A model generated the notes under the pieces. The model searched no databases. It was not told the DNA's origin and worked only from the letters and a program-made list of their open reading frames with translations. A stretch of 64,000 nt of DNA from Silene latifolia. Taxonomy: Eukaryota > Streptophyta > Magnoliopsida > Caryophyllales > Caryophyllaceae. This document shows, one piece after another, positions 11,270 to 23,733 of this stretch. The first letter of the stretch is position 1. Each line of letters opens with the position of its first letter. Made by a program: the position numbers and the translations under genes. Location of the stretch: positions 2,956,158 through 3,020,157 of the forward strand of contig NC_133538.1 in NCBI RefSeq assembly GCF_048544455.1. Reading direction: 5' to 3'.

Positions 11270-12534
11270 TCGTAATACCCGCCCTTTTAGGGACCCTTTG
11301 ACCATCGTTGACTGTCCTCGGGAACGGGAGTAATCTTAGAAAAGTATGCCAAAGCCTCTTTGAGCTACGTGTTAGGAGTGGTACTCGATAGAGTAGAGGC
11401 TACTCGATCGAGTAGCTAGGGCACTCGATCGAGTAGGGGGTTACTCGATCGAGTATGTTGGTACTCGATCGAGTGCCTGGTTTTATTGGGGGTTTTATAT
11501 CGCGTTTTGTTAAATCATAAATCACTTTTGCCACTTTCCTCCTATCCTTCAGCCGCCTCTTTCCCTTCCCTTCACCTCAAAACCTCCATGGATGCCTTTT
11601 GAAGACTCTTGAGCCTTAGGAGAGCGTCCCTTGAGTCGGGTAGCGGTCTTTCGCCTTGTCTCTCCCTGTTAGGTATGTCATAATCATCATCCGTGCCTTT
11701 GTTTCCATAGTTAGGGTTTTGCTTGTAGTAATAGATATTTACATGATGGTAATAGGCTTTGCTTGTGCGCTGGATGCTGTGTTTGTCGGCGTGGATTGGT
11801 TGCGGATGCGTAAAGGTAGGTTCGCCTACTCAGTTACTGTAGATCGTCTAGTGTGTCGGTCGTTGTGATAGTATTGTGGTTGCTTGACATGGTAATTGTA
11901 TTGTGTTGTGGTGGTGGTTGTGATCGTTGTGATGGTTCTCGAGATGCGTTCTCGGTGAGTGGGGTCGCTTGCGGGGAGTGACTTCACGCCTAGTTTCGCC
12001 TATCATGGAACCCGCCACAGAAGGGATGTGCACATTAATGAGCGGGGTTATCGCTCGTACGATGAGCGGGGCTTAGGTGGGAACGGTGCGGTCCCCCAGC
12101 GGGCGGCTGTCCGTGGACGATCGATGGAGAGGATGTTGGTGTGTTGTGGTTGAGTGTGAGCCGTTGGCATTGTTTTGTCTTGCTAGTTGTAGTCGTATTC
12201 GCTGTGTTGTATCTCAGTACTGACCTTGTGTGGTTGTTTGTTTGTTATGTGTCTGCCGTGATCCCTTATGGTGAGCGATCGGTCTTAAGCGAGGAGTTGA
12301 TGTCGTGGATAGCCGGAGTCCGGCGGGGATGAGTCTTCACGAGATATGATGGTCATAGCGTGTAGTCCTTGAGTTGTACCATGTATTGTATTTTGGTTTG
12401 AATCACTTGTAATATAACTTAATAGTTCTTTTATTGACGTTTGATAATTACTTTCCTCGGGCAACCGAGATGGTAACGCCCTTATATGCTAAGGAAGGCC
12501 TAGTTAAGGTTCCTCTGAATATCGGGGTGTTACA
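11270..12534 (+). repeat. 3' LTR of the 8-kb element
   Basis: Near-identical to 4485-5758 with a few small indels and substitutions, for example around 11826-11840 and 12090-12120. It carries its own palindrome array at 11382-11475 and ends TGTTACA before the AAGAC target copy. Confidence 0.85.
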
Positions 12535-12539
12535 AAGAC

Positions 12540-14245
12540 ACTCATAGACAGCAAACGGAATGTTACAATCTTACCTTTCTGTCACATAACCCGTTCATGC
12601 TTGTAATTGTGAAAGCAGAAATCTTCGGTATAATTCTGATTTCTTTGTGTATTGTGACGAAGGGGCATTATATATGACAACCAGTTTACGGTCATCAAGT
12701 TCATCTAAAGGTCTTCCAGTCAACTACTGCTCTGGCTTTCACTCTTCTATCTGTCCTATTTTTGAAATTGATGGTCCGTCATAATTTGCAGCATACTTGT
12801 GTGTTTACATTTCAAAGGTAATATGTATTTATATCTGTTGTTTATTTATTTTATTTTTTCCCCACTAAAATCTAAAAGCTTACTCCATATGTATCGTGAG
12901 AGAGTTTCAATTTTGAGGTGAATGCTGAGGACTATGGTATCGAGCCCACTGATACAACGAGGACTGATAGATGGGTAAGGACTATGGAGTATATTTCTTT
13001 ATTTGTATGTTCATCTAATTTATAACGTCAATTTCTTACTCCATTCATTTATTTAATACGGAGTACTGGATAGCTCACATTCAAAGCACAAAATGCATTT
13101 CCATTTTGAGGTGCTGTGTATTTCAGGTTCAATAAGTACACTGGAAATGCAATTTTTGTTTTGTTATCATTGATCTTTAATTTTGGTTGTTTGCATTATC
13201 CTACTCATTAAGTTCAAAGATTTCTAAGTAAAAAAATTACACGAGAAGCAAGAAACATGTTATTGATTTAAGTAGTTTTTTCCCTTTCAGTTTTTTCTTT
13301 CCGCCCTTCGATCTCTATGTACTTTTTATTATGGGTCATCTAGATTCCAGAAGTAGTCTCTTTGTGCTGTTGAAACCTGTGATTACATAATGGTAGTTTG
13401 GGTCCTGCAAAAATATGTCCCCGAGTCCTTGATTTGGAGATTTTAAGGATCTCGCACTCGGATCCCTACCTATATCAGATCCTTGTACCGAGGTCGAGCA
13501 TCACATGTTATATAGTCGTAAGACTGTGTACACCTCACAACCTTGTTCCGCCAATTATGAGTGAACTTAAGGCATTTGGGTTTATATTATTGTTGGTGAT
13601 GACTGAAATGTATTTTTAATATGCAGCTCATTCAATGATGTGCCTCCAAATGAAACTGTTGTTGACCATTTGGACAGGACCTTTTCATAAAAGAATAGAA
13701 CGATCTCCTAACTGATCTTAAAGACATCCCAAAAATCGATGAGTAAGTTTAAAGTTTTATCTCACACTAAGAATGATCCAACCAACAGTGCTGGTGCACG
13801 TTTGTTTAGTCTGTGCTGGTGCACGTTTGTTTAGCAAGTTTAGTTTGTTATATGTGTGTCTCTTTTACTTGATTATTCTCTAAAGTTGTGTGCACACCGT
13901 TAATATTCTTTAGGGGGGTGTCACAGAAGAACAGATGCTGCAATACATGGGGCCGAACACACGCATGATAACATCACAAGCAAAGCAGCTTATTGAGGTC
14001 TATATATGAGTGAACGGTTGATCTAGATACTCGAATAGTTAAGGGTTTATATGTATGTGATTTTGTTGCCGGATACAATTCCTTGAATGGCTGTATTTTA
14101 TTTGGATTTGTTGGTATTGAACTTATGAAATTTGGATTGCTCAATTTATGAAGTGTCGAATTTTCTATAGCGTTTAGAAAATAAAATAATGCAGGTATGA
14201 TTGTCGAATTTCTATAGCCAATAACTTATTTATTGGCTAGGCACA
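12540..14245 (+). other. Non-coding flank with short exon-like pieces
   Basis: I recognise no gene. A few short in-frame stretches look like exon remnants behind AG sites, for example SFNDVPPNETVVDHLDRTFS at about 13627-13687 and GVTEEQMLQYMGPNTRM near 13917-13967. They do not join into one reading frame. They could be relics of a host gene or of the interior of the CACTA element whose end lies at 14469. Confidence 0.3.
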
Positions 14246-14666
<421 letters not shown>

Positions 14667-14824
14667 TCGGATTACTTTGCTCAAGTCATTCTTGCTTGCA
14701 GTTTTTGATTTTGGTGGAAAATAATCTTTGCGTGACCGAACTCTTATTACGGGTGGTTTTTTCTTCAGTACAATAGTGTTTCGCCCCAAATCTGTTAATG
14801 ATCTGAGTGATATTTTCAGGCAGT

Positions 14825-16483
14825 TAAAAGACAAACGCAAACTACATGGAAATGTAAACAATTAGCTCCATTTTTGAACTGCCTTAGTGAAGCTCCAACA
14901 TTTTCGAAACCTCCTACTTGTTGCTTGCATAGCTCGTGTGTCAAACTAGCACCAACATTCGCTTTTGAACTGTTGACAATCATTTTCATATGAAATTCGT
15001 TTATACTTTCTACAAGTGTCTCAAACTCCCTATTTCACCAAAGCGAGTGGGTGATTATGACCCTCAATTGGTCAACCTGGTATATGTTCTCATGGAATTT
15101 GAATTTGATCATCGCTGGACAATCCCACCTTCTCAGTTTTGTTATTCTTGTGGGTGCTTGCTTATTTGAACTCTTCGCCTCATCTGCACCTCCACTTTTT
15201 TTAGCCCCTGTTTTCGCAGCAGTTTTAGCACGTGGCTTTCTAGGCGCACTTTTTTCACCAGTTTTTGTTGTTGCACCAGTTTCATCGGCCTTTTTTTGTA
15301 CCACCAGCTTTTGGAGGGCAACTTTTCTTCTTATTAAACCCTTCACGGTGGCAAACCATGCATTTTGTTCGAATTATACTATCACGAAACCTCTTAGTTG
15401 AAGACTTCCTTACTTCAAACCCGCAAGCAATAGCATACATTTTGTAAAACAGCATCGTTAACTCTGAGTCCACAAAAGTTTTGCCAATCATGGGTGTAAA
15501 CATGTCATCAATACTAGTTATCCATTGCTCACTGTCATCCGGTGTTTAAGTTATAACAGTAGTTGTCGTGGAAATAGATGGAATTGTAGGGCTTGTTAAG
15601 ACACTAGAACCTTCGCCATCCTGATCAAAACCAACATTAGAGCAAGAAGCTTCACCGCAACTGATACGAGGCATCACACTACCCTCTGCGTTGGAGTTGA
15701 CATTGGAATCAACACCTGAAAAGACTATTTATTCACAAATCAAGCTCTAAGATTCATTAAATAAGGTCTTAGATTCACAAATAAAGGAAGAGAGCAAAAT
15801 AGGTGATTCACAAATCAAGTCTCAGAATATTATCTTCGAGTTACACAAATTAAGCCTTAAGATTCACAAAACAAAGTCTGAGAATCACAAATAAAAAAAA
15901 AAAAAAAAAAGAGCAAAATAGGTGATTGCTAACACTTATGATGACCAAGTTTAAGAAAATGATCTTACAGGTTCACAAAACAAGCTCTAGGATTCACAAC
16001 ACAAGGACTGAGATTCACAAAATAAGGCGAAGAACAAAATAGGTGATTCCTAACACCTATGATGACCAAGTTTTAGAAAATTATCTTACAGGTTCACAAA
16101 ACAAGCTCTAGGATTCACAACACAAGGACTGAGATTCACAAAATCAGGAGATGAGCAAAACAGGTTATCTCTTATCACTTATAACCAAATTTCAGAATAT
16201 TAGCTTCAAAGTTCACAAATCAATCTCTAAGATTAACAGAATAAGGCCTGACATTCACAGAATAAGGCTTGAGATTATCAGAATAAGGAATAGAGCTAAA
16301 AAGATGATTTTAACCACTTATGACCACCAAGTTACATAAAATTAGCTTCTAGGATTCACAAAACAAACTTTAGGATCCACAAAATCACCTTCAAGATTCA
16401 CAAACTAAAACAACAGTATAAAACAATTATTTAACATGAGATTATACAATACCTGTTTCAGTACGACTATTATCATCATGCAT
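14825..16483 (-). pseudogene. Broken FAR1-related sequence (FRS/FHY3-like) gene
   Basis: A short first exon (16483-16453, M-H-D-D-N-S-R-T-E-T) ends in a GT donor. It joins in phase an exon starting at 15715 behind an AG acceptor, across an intron full of tandem repeats. The second exon reads a Ser/Thr-rich acidic leader and then the FAR1 DNA-binding domain: FYKMYAIACGFEVRKSSTK with a Cys/His-rich continuation, a basic linker, AMIKFKFHENIYQVDQL and a terminal H-S-L. Downstream QVGGFENVGASLRQFKN matches the FRS region after that domain. Stops lie at 15546-15548 and 15035-15037, and a frameshift lies near 15300-15345. The rest of the family (MULE-type transposase region, SWIM finger) is missing at the CACTA and microsatellite side. 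Family members are nuclear transcription regulators derived from Mutator-like transposases. This copy looks dead. Confidence 0.75.
15725..16440. repeat. Tandem repeat, about 121-bp unit, in FRS intron
   Basis: Decayed copies of a unit built on AGATTCACAAA and AGCAAAATAGGTGATT. The clearest pair starts at 15969 and 16090 (121 bp apart). A poly-A run at 15893-15910 interrupts it. Confidence 0.8.
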
Positions 16484-16929
16484 TGTAATATCTACAATCT
16501 ACATAACAATTAGAGCTGCAAAATCATCAAAAACGATGTAATAATTAGTATTAAATCGCGAGCTAAAAGAAGTCGCTCAATTTTGATCTAAATCGAGCGT
16601 TATATTAATGAAATCGCTCAATTTTGATCCTTATATTAACGAAATCGTTCAATTTTGATCAAACAATCCTTATATCATCAATTTATGAGTGAATTAACAA
16701 AATTATATGAATATGCTCAATTTTCATCAAAATTATGAAATTACCTGGAAATTAATAGAATAAATTCTTCTCAAATTGCTTAAATCACGTTCTTGTATGT
16801 TGTTTTGATGAAATCTACCAACAATTTTCGCTACAATTGATTTTTCTTATTCGATTTTGGAAATCGCCGCAATCGTCGCTTTGAGGAACAACGGTTTTGC
16901 TTGTGTTTTATGTTTTAATTGTGGGAGGA

Positions 16930-16930
<1 letters not shown>
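16484..16930. other. Upstream region of the FRS pseudogene
   Basis: AT-rich, no coding frame. It may hold the old 5' leader of the minus-strand FRS gene. A short internal repeat (AAATCGCTCAATTTTGATC) is present near 16550-16660. Confidence 0.4.
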
Positions 16931-16932
<2 letters not shown>

Positions 16933-17015
<83 letters not shown>

Positions 17016-17097
17016 TTAGTATAATAAGTTGATTTGTTTATTTAATTAACAACCTCACCGCCCTTCGCCCCCTCTCTCTCTCTCTCTCTCTCTCCAT

Positions 17098-17170
<73 letters not shown>
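16933..17170. repeat. (GA)n, (CT)n and (TA)n microsatellites
   Basis: (GA)n at 16933-17009, (CT)n at 17072-17093 and (TA)n at 17099-17170, separated by short unique sequence. Confidence 0.95.
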
Positions 17171-17174
<4 letters not shown>

Positions 17175-17208
17175 TCTAATGAGTCCACAAATTTGGTTGA
17201 GTCCATAA

Positions 17209-17533
17209 GAGCAAGTGCAATGGTAATTCTTAAAATAAAGTTCTTCATTTCCATGTCATATTTTGACAAACTTCATAAACTTGAAACTTTTACCTACAAT
17301 AGAAAAACCTAAATAAAGTTCTTAAGAGTATTGGTAATGAACAAAATTAAAATAAAGATGTGTATTCATTGGTCAATTTTTTTGTTTTTGGGACAAACTT
17401 GGTTCTTATTTTCAAACCAAGGTTGTCATATGAAAAACCCAAGAACAAAAACTTTTTGTTACAATGGACAAACTCATCAAAATAAAGTTCTTGTGACAAA
17501 CCCAAGAAGAAAAACTACCCATTGCTATTGCTC
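17209..17533. mobile_element. Tourist-like (PIF/Harbinger) MITE
   Basis: The 325-bp element has terminal inverted repeats GAGCAAGTGCAATGG / CCATTGCTATTGCTC. It is flanked by TAA on both sides (17206-17208 and 17534-17536), the three-base target of this superfamily. It has no coding capacity. Confidence 0.75.
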
Positions 17534-17818
17534 TAAGTCCACATCTTTACCATTTAATCTTATAAGATGAATGGTTGCGATTAAAGAAAAAAAAAACTCA
17601 CCCAACATGCAATTAATGCTTTGTCTCTCATAATTTCAACTAGTTTTCTTGCTCGTGCATTGCACTGATATTAAAATAATGTGTGATAAATTTCACAATA
17701 AAATGGAATGTAGACATATAGTACATCGTTCATCTAAGATTTTATGCATGCCGCATGACCAACAAATAATTCCCGTTAACATAATATTGACATAAGAAGA
17801 GTATTTGATTAATAAAAT

Positions 17819-18957
17819 ACTTTTTTTAGGAAAATAAAACCAATATGAAGTTTATATATATGTACTTGGACTGATAGTTTTTAGAATTTGTTCATTAATA
17901 CCTGTTTGTTTTTCAATTGGTCAAGGAAAATAATAATATCTACTCTGCATAATCAACTCAATGATGCAACAAATCTTCTTCTTTCGATTAACAACCATAA
18001 TTTAATCATTGCTGGATAAAATTGTAATTATGTAAAATCATTTAGAGGTAGTTAGAATGTTATATCTCCCGGTCAAACTATAGAAGTACGTTTGAATGTG
18101 AACCAAATTCTGACACAATACCACATGGCTAGGGCTACTTATCCCCCTCCCCCCCTTCCTCTCTATAACAATAGTCTTCGCCCCCATCTTCTCATTTGAA
18201 ACAAAATCTTTCACGCAGATCTCTGTTTTTATTCTCTATTCACACACATGATCTAAAACAATCTCATCCTTAGAAAGATCGATCCTTGTCTCCGAAACTT
18301 ATCTCAAATTTATCCAACCAAGTGAAAAACTAAACCCCTACTTCTAGAAAAATCCACCATCCAATGGAAACTAACCCTTGCTCTCGACAATGTATTTTTT
18401 TAGGAAAATAAAACCAATATGAAGTTTATATATATGATACTTGGGGACTGAGAGTTTTTAAATTTTGTTCATTAATACCTGTTTTTTTTCAATTGGTCAA
18501 GGAAAACAATAATATCTACTTTGTATAATCAACTCAATGATGCAACAAATCTCCTTCTTTAGAATAACAACCATAATTTAATCATTGTTGGGTTAAATGG
18601 TAGTTACATAAAAATATTTACAGGTAGTTAAATGTTATATCTCCCGGTCAAACTATAGACGTACATTTGAATGTGAACCAAATTCCAACGCAATACTACA
18701 TGGCCGGGGCTGCTTATGACACCCCACTATAACAATAGTCTTGCCCCCCATCTTCTCATTTGAAATAAAATCCTTCAGGTAGACCCCTATTTTTCTTCCT
18801 TATTCACACACATGATCTAAAACAATCTAATCCCTTGAAAGATCGATCCTTGTTTTCGAAACTTGTCTCAAATTTATCCAACCAAATGAAAAACTAAACC
18901 CCTACTTCTAGAAAAATCTACAATCCAATTGAAACTAACCCTTGCTCTCGAAAATGT
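17819..18957. repeat. Tandem duplication, two ~570-bp copies
   Basis: Copy 1 runs from about 17819 to 18392 and copy 2 from about 18393 to 18957. Both start TTTTTTTAGGAAAATAAAACC and end AACCCTTGCTCTCGA. They differ by scattered substitutions and small indels. No gene is visible in either copy. Confidence 0.85.
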
Positions 18958-21359
18958 TGTTAGAATTAAGATTTTACTTTAATTTGGATTGATGGGGTCA
19001 AGATTAAGTTTATCAGTATGATCTTTTGAGGTTTCTTGTTATTATTCATATTACCAATATGTTTTAATGTAAGCGATATTTTACGGATAAATAACCTTAT
19101 TTATTATCACTATCCTCGTTAAACTCATCACCCTCCACAAATGCACCCTCCCTCCACCCCAATAATTTACCCGCAAAATAAAACATCAGCCATTGTGATT
19201 AGTTCTCACTACTTGAAACAACCTCCAATCCACTACCATTATCACTACCTTTCTGCCACGTTTTACATCTAAGAAGTCATAAATCACATTCAGCTCCATG
19301 GAACACCAATCTTTACTCTAGATGATATGGATCCTCGTCTCCCTTATCGAAGATAATTTATTTCTCCTTCAACAAAGAAAAATTTAAGAAGCAATCTTTC
19401 CTCTTATCCCTCTCCCTTTCCCTTCTTAGTCTTTTTCTCGTCCCCTACCCTACCTCCATTCCAGATACTCAAACAAAGTGTTTGGGTACTATGTTTACGT
19501 AAACTGAATAAGTTTGAATATTATATATATACACGAACTTTGCTATTTATTTCATTTTGCATAAATAAATATTACTACCTCCATCTCATTTTTATTGTCC
19601 TTTTTTCTTCAAATTTTATTATCTCATAATTATTATCCCCTTTCTAGATCTAGTAAGGAAAAACTTTAGTCAACCAACTCGTCGCAATCAACCTCATTCC
19701 CACTCGAAACAACCTTTAGCCCACTACTTAATCCCTTCGGTTCACACATAAAATGGTCTAAAATGCAAAGCTTTCATCTCTCTCTTGAAAACTGCATCTA
19801 ACTAACAGAAAACTAACGCTACTTTCTGAACTTCATCATTTTTACATCCCGTAAAGATCAAGTTGAACATGACAAAAAAAAATGCAGAAACTTAGGTTTT
19901 CTTTGATAACGACAGATTGGACATTTTTTTTTTTTAGCATTTTGAGAGTTTTTACACTATTTAAATAACAAATGTGCTATTTTGAGTGTTGATCATCGAC
20001 ATATTGAAATAGTAGATTGTGGTGTAATTTCCTATTTTACATTATGGCCTTTAATTAGTATATTATAAGAAAATAAAACTTTAGTTTTTTTTTTCTCTGT
20101 GGAAATTAAAGATCAAACTTTATCTTTATCATATTTATAATTAATATTCTTCACTTAAAATATATAAATTTAAGCAAGTTCAAATAAGTTAGCTAAAAGT
20201 TATAAATCACAAATTATACGAAACAGTATAATCTTTTTTTTTTATTAATATGAAATAAATGTCATAAACTTCATGAGAATATTAATGCGGTAGAGAACTA
20301 TAGAAGAGTTGGCAAGTACGTGACCCCCTTTTAGGTTTAAATTTTTTCATTTATTTTTATATTTTTGCCTAAAGGTGGTTAAAGTATCGTATTATTCATG
20401 ACGAATATGTCTCACCCTTTCCTAATTTGTATCTCTCTCTAAATTATAGTGATGATGTGCTCAATTTACACACACACAAAAAAAAATTATAGCATCAACA
20501 ATAATTAGTTTGCTTCATATAATTGAATAGTACCGTTTTTTATGCATGTAAATTTGTCAGAAGAAAAGCTTGAGAGAGACGGTCTTCACTATGTTAGGGA
20601 AAGACTACTCTTACCCTTTTATGTGTTTATCATGACTTTTTTTTTAATGTTGATCGTTGCTTGAATTGAATCTTAACCTTATAGATATTTCTATAATAAG
20701 TGTATCTAATTTACCTTCAAGCCTCATTCAAATCAATTTTATTACTCGTGGTTCCATTTTTACTTTAAATTGTAAAACAATTGCACAATAAAGTTTTTCA
20801 AAACATTTACTCATTTGTCATAATATGATATTTCGATTCGCATATTAGCAGCAACTTTTTTTATATTTTAATACTCCTTGAAAAATAGATATCAAACTTT
20901 GTACTTATCAATAATTTGTGAATATCTTATTTAAATTTTGATTAATATACTTTTATATAATGACAAATGAATGTAAATAATATAATAATAAATTATCAAT
21001 AGAAGTTGAAGTGTATTGTGAGGGAAATAACTTTAAAATTAGTAGGAGAAATACATATGACATTTGAAAAATAAACTTCGTATTATGTATAATAAATATG
21101 ACATTAGCAATAACAAAAGACGTAGGGGCATATTTCAGCGTTCATTTTACTCTTTACATGAGTAAATTCCATGTAGTACGTATTATGCATGCACATTTGT
21201 CACAACCCAATTCGGCCTAGGGTCTTTTAGCCTCACAATACCTCATTTTTCTAATCGAAAGTTGTCATAAAACTGGATATTATAAATATATCAAAGGTTT
21301 TTTTCCTTCTAATTTAATAAAAAAGTGAACAAATACTAATGAATAATTTTTTAGTATTA
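18958..21359. other. AT-rich intergenic DNA
   Basis: I see no gene, RNA or complete mobile element. A possible half of a Stowaway-like MITE (CTACCTCCATCTCATTTTTATT at about 19576) lacks a partner end. Confidence 0.5.
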
Positions 21360-21681
21360 ATAAATTGTAGATAATTAATTTATTTCCTGTTTCTAATTTT
21401 AAAATTGTAAAATAATTAATTAATTCTCATTTCTAATAGGAAAATCATATTCCTAATTATAATAAAAAAAATTTAAATAATTATTATCTCCTATTTCTAA
21501 TAGTATAATTAGTAAAAAAAAACCTTAATAAATTGTTAATTTATTTCCTATTTCTAATAGGAAAAATGTAAAATAATTAATAATTCTCATTTCTAATAGG
21601 AAAATTATATTCCTAATTATAATAGAAAAATTGTAAATAATTAATTATCTCTTAATTCTAATGCTAATAGTATAATTAGAA
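21360..21681. repeat. Tandem duplication, two ~150-bp AT-rich copies
   Basis: 21360-21512 and 21529-21681 share the order ATTTATTTCCT, CTAATAGGAAAAT, TATTCCTAATTATAATA and TAGTATAATTAG, and end alike. Confidence 0.7.
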
Positions 21682-21887
21682 AAAAAGGCTCCTTTAGTTA
21701 TATATATACTAGTATTGTTGTATGTATTAAACTATTAACTGTTAGGAATCCCACGTTTAATATATATCTAAATTTGAAAAGATAATTTTTATTTTATTTA
21801 AGTAGCTCAAAAAGGTTGGACTCTTTGTAATCGCTCGGAAAAAGTTTCCTTTAATAATATAAATAGATATTGATTGCCAATTTTTCT

Positions 21888-23470
21888 AATCAATTATTTT
21901 CTCTTTCTTATCAACTAATTTATTAAACTAATATATCATTTATATTTCAATTATCAAAATATAAGATTTAAAAACGAAATTTCATACCCGTGTAAAATAA
22001 AAGCGGGTTCGTAAAAGACTCTGTAAATCTTCATTCGGACTCCGATTAAGACGAAAAAAAATCCTAAACTTACTATTTTTTCGAGCTCGACGCAATGGTA
22101 ATATTTTCGTATACCATTGAGTTTTCAAAATTTTGAGTACTGCTAATTACTCGGAAGTTACACCCTATTTGCTTGAAATTATCTCATTTGCTTGAAGTTA
22201 CAACATACCCGCTTGAAGTTACACTATTTCTACTTGAACCTAATTAATTAATTAATTTACTCATTTAATTAATTGGAGTCTGAATGAAGAGGCAAGGGTG
22301 GTAGGATGAACTAAAGTTACACACTTGCTTTATTAATGTTATACACGTCACCTATTAAAGTTACAACTTCAACAATTCAAATTAGATAGACATGTGATAA
22401 AATTACAGAAATTCAAATTTTATATATACAAAATGACCTTAAAAGACTAAAGTTACACCCGTCAAGGATAAAAGTAACACTCGTAAAGCACTAAAGTTAC
22501 ACTCGTAAATTAATAAAGTTACATAAACTTGTGCTAAAATTACAAAAATTCAAATTAATATATTCAAAATTTTATATACAAAATGACCTTAAAAGATTAA
22601 AGTTACACTCGTGAAAAATTAAAGTTATACTCATAAAGCACTAAAGTTACACTCATGAAACCCTAATTTACATAAACTTGTGCTAAAATTACAAACATTC
22701 AAATTAGTAATATTCAAATTTGTATATACAAAATGACCTTACAAGATTAAAGTTATACTCGTAAAAGATTAAAGTTACACTCGTAAAGTACTAAAGTTAC
22801 AGTCTTACAAAATAAAGTTACACGATGTACAATTGAAGTTACACACTACACCCTTACAAAAATAAAGTTACACACTATATAATTAAAGTTACAACCTTCA
22901 TCGACAATCATCAATCCAAACCAATCAATCCAAATCTCACATCTTCATCGTAAATCTATAACACCAAAGACTCATCAACATCTTCATCATCAATCTATAT
23001 CGCCAAAGACTTATCATCATCATCATCATCATCATCATCTTCATCTCCATCTTCACAAAAAACTACAATTAATAATTCAAAAATGTAGATATAATTCATC
23101 AAAAAACAATCATACAAATCACTATATATATTTCAAATTATCAAAACATTTTAAATACCTAAGCAACGATTTCAACAAAATCCAACAAAAATTTAACAAG
23201 AAACAAACACAAACCATTATATTTCGAGCACAACCAAGTAGTACTGAATATTTTGAAAACTCCATGGTATATAAAAATATCACCATTGCGACGGGATCGA
23301 AAAAATAATAAATTTAGGCTTTTATTTCGCCTTAATCGGAGTCCGAATGAAGATCAACGGAGCTTTTTATGAAGCGGCTTTCATTTTATGCGGAAATGAA
23401 ATTTTTATTTGGTTTGCAAATGAAATAAAAATGAGAGGTAGAATGAAATTCTAAGAGAAAAAATTAATTA
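21888..23470. mobile_element. Non-autonomous element with long terminal inverted repeats
   Basis: The sequence around 21888-22145 recurs inverted at about 23228-23470. Shared blocks include TTCATTCGGACTCCGATTAAG (left) against CTTAATCGGAGTCCGAATGAA (right), and the TATACCATTGAG / CTCCATGGTATA pair. Long TIRs with a non-coding centre fit a Mutator-like or foldback element. The exact ends and the target duplication are unclear. The centre (about 22260-22900) is a degenerate tandem array of AAAGTTACAC-type units. Confidence 0.65.
22150..22900. repeat. Degenerate AAAGTTACACTCGTAAA repeats
   Basis: More than 15 imperfect copies of a roughly 18-20 bp unit ending in GTTACAC, in one orientation, inside the long-TIR element. 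A (CAT)n run lies at 23008-23045. Confidence 0.7.
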
Positions 23471-23620
23471 GTGTATGGAAAATTGTTGCATGAGGGACAA
23501 ACAATTAATTATACATAGGGAGTGTGAATTGTGTGTTTTTTATCTTTTAATCTCAACCATCCATTTTTTGAGATTCAATGGCTTAGATGAGGATTCATGG
23601 ACTCAACTTAAAATTGTGGA

Positions 23621-23621
<1 letters not shown>

Positions 23622-23670
<49 letters not shown>

Positions 23671-23671
23671 A

Positions 23672-23728
<57 letters not shown>

Positions 23729-23733
23729 TATAT
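23622..23733. repeat. (TA)n tract, left flank of element X
   Basis: Two TA runs separated by GGATTC, ending where the gene-capturing element begins. Confidence 0.95.

Larger units (their letters stand above)
4485..12534 (+). mobile_element. Complete non-autonomous LTR retrotransposon (8.05 kb)
   Basis: Two closely similar LTRs (4485-5758 and 11270-12534) flank an internal region with a primer site at 5762 and a polypurine tract at 11261-11269. The target duplication AAGAC is perfect (4480-4484 and 12535-12539). No gag, protease, reverse transcriptase, RNase H or integrase can be read. The only protein-like signal is a broken ATHILA ORF-like frame at 8426-9229. The element would need another element's enzymes to move. 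The close match of the LTRs, apart from small indels, suggests a fairly recent insertion. Confidence 0.85.
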
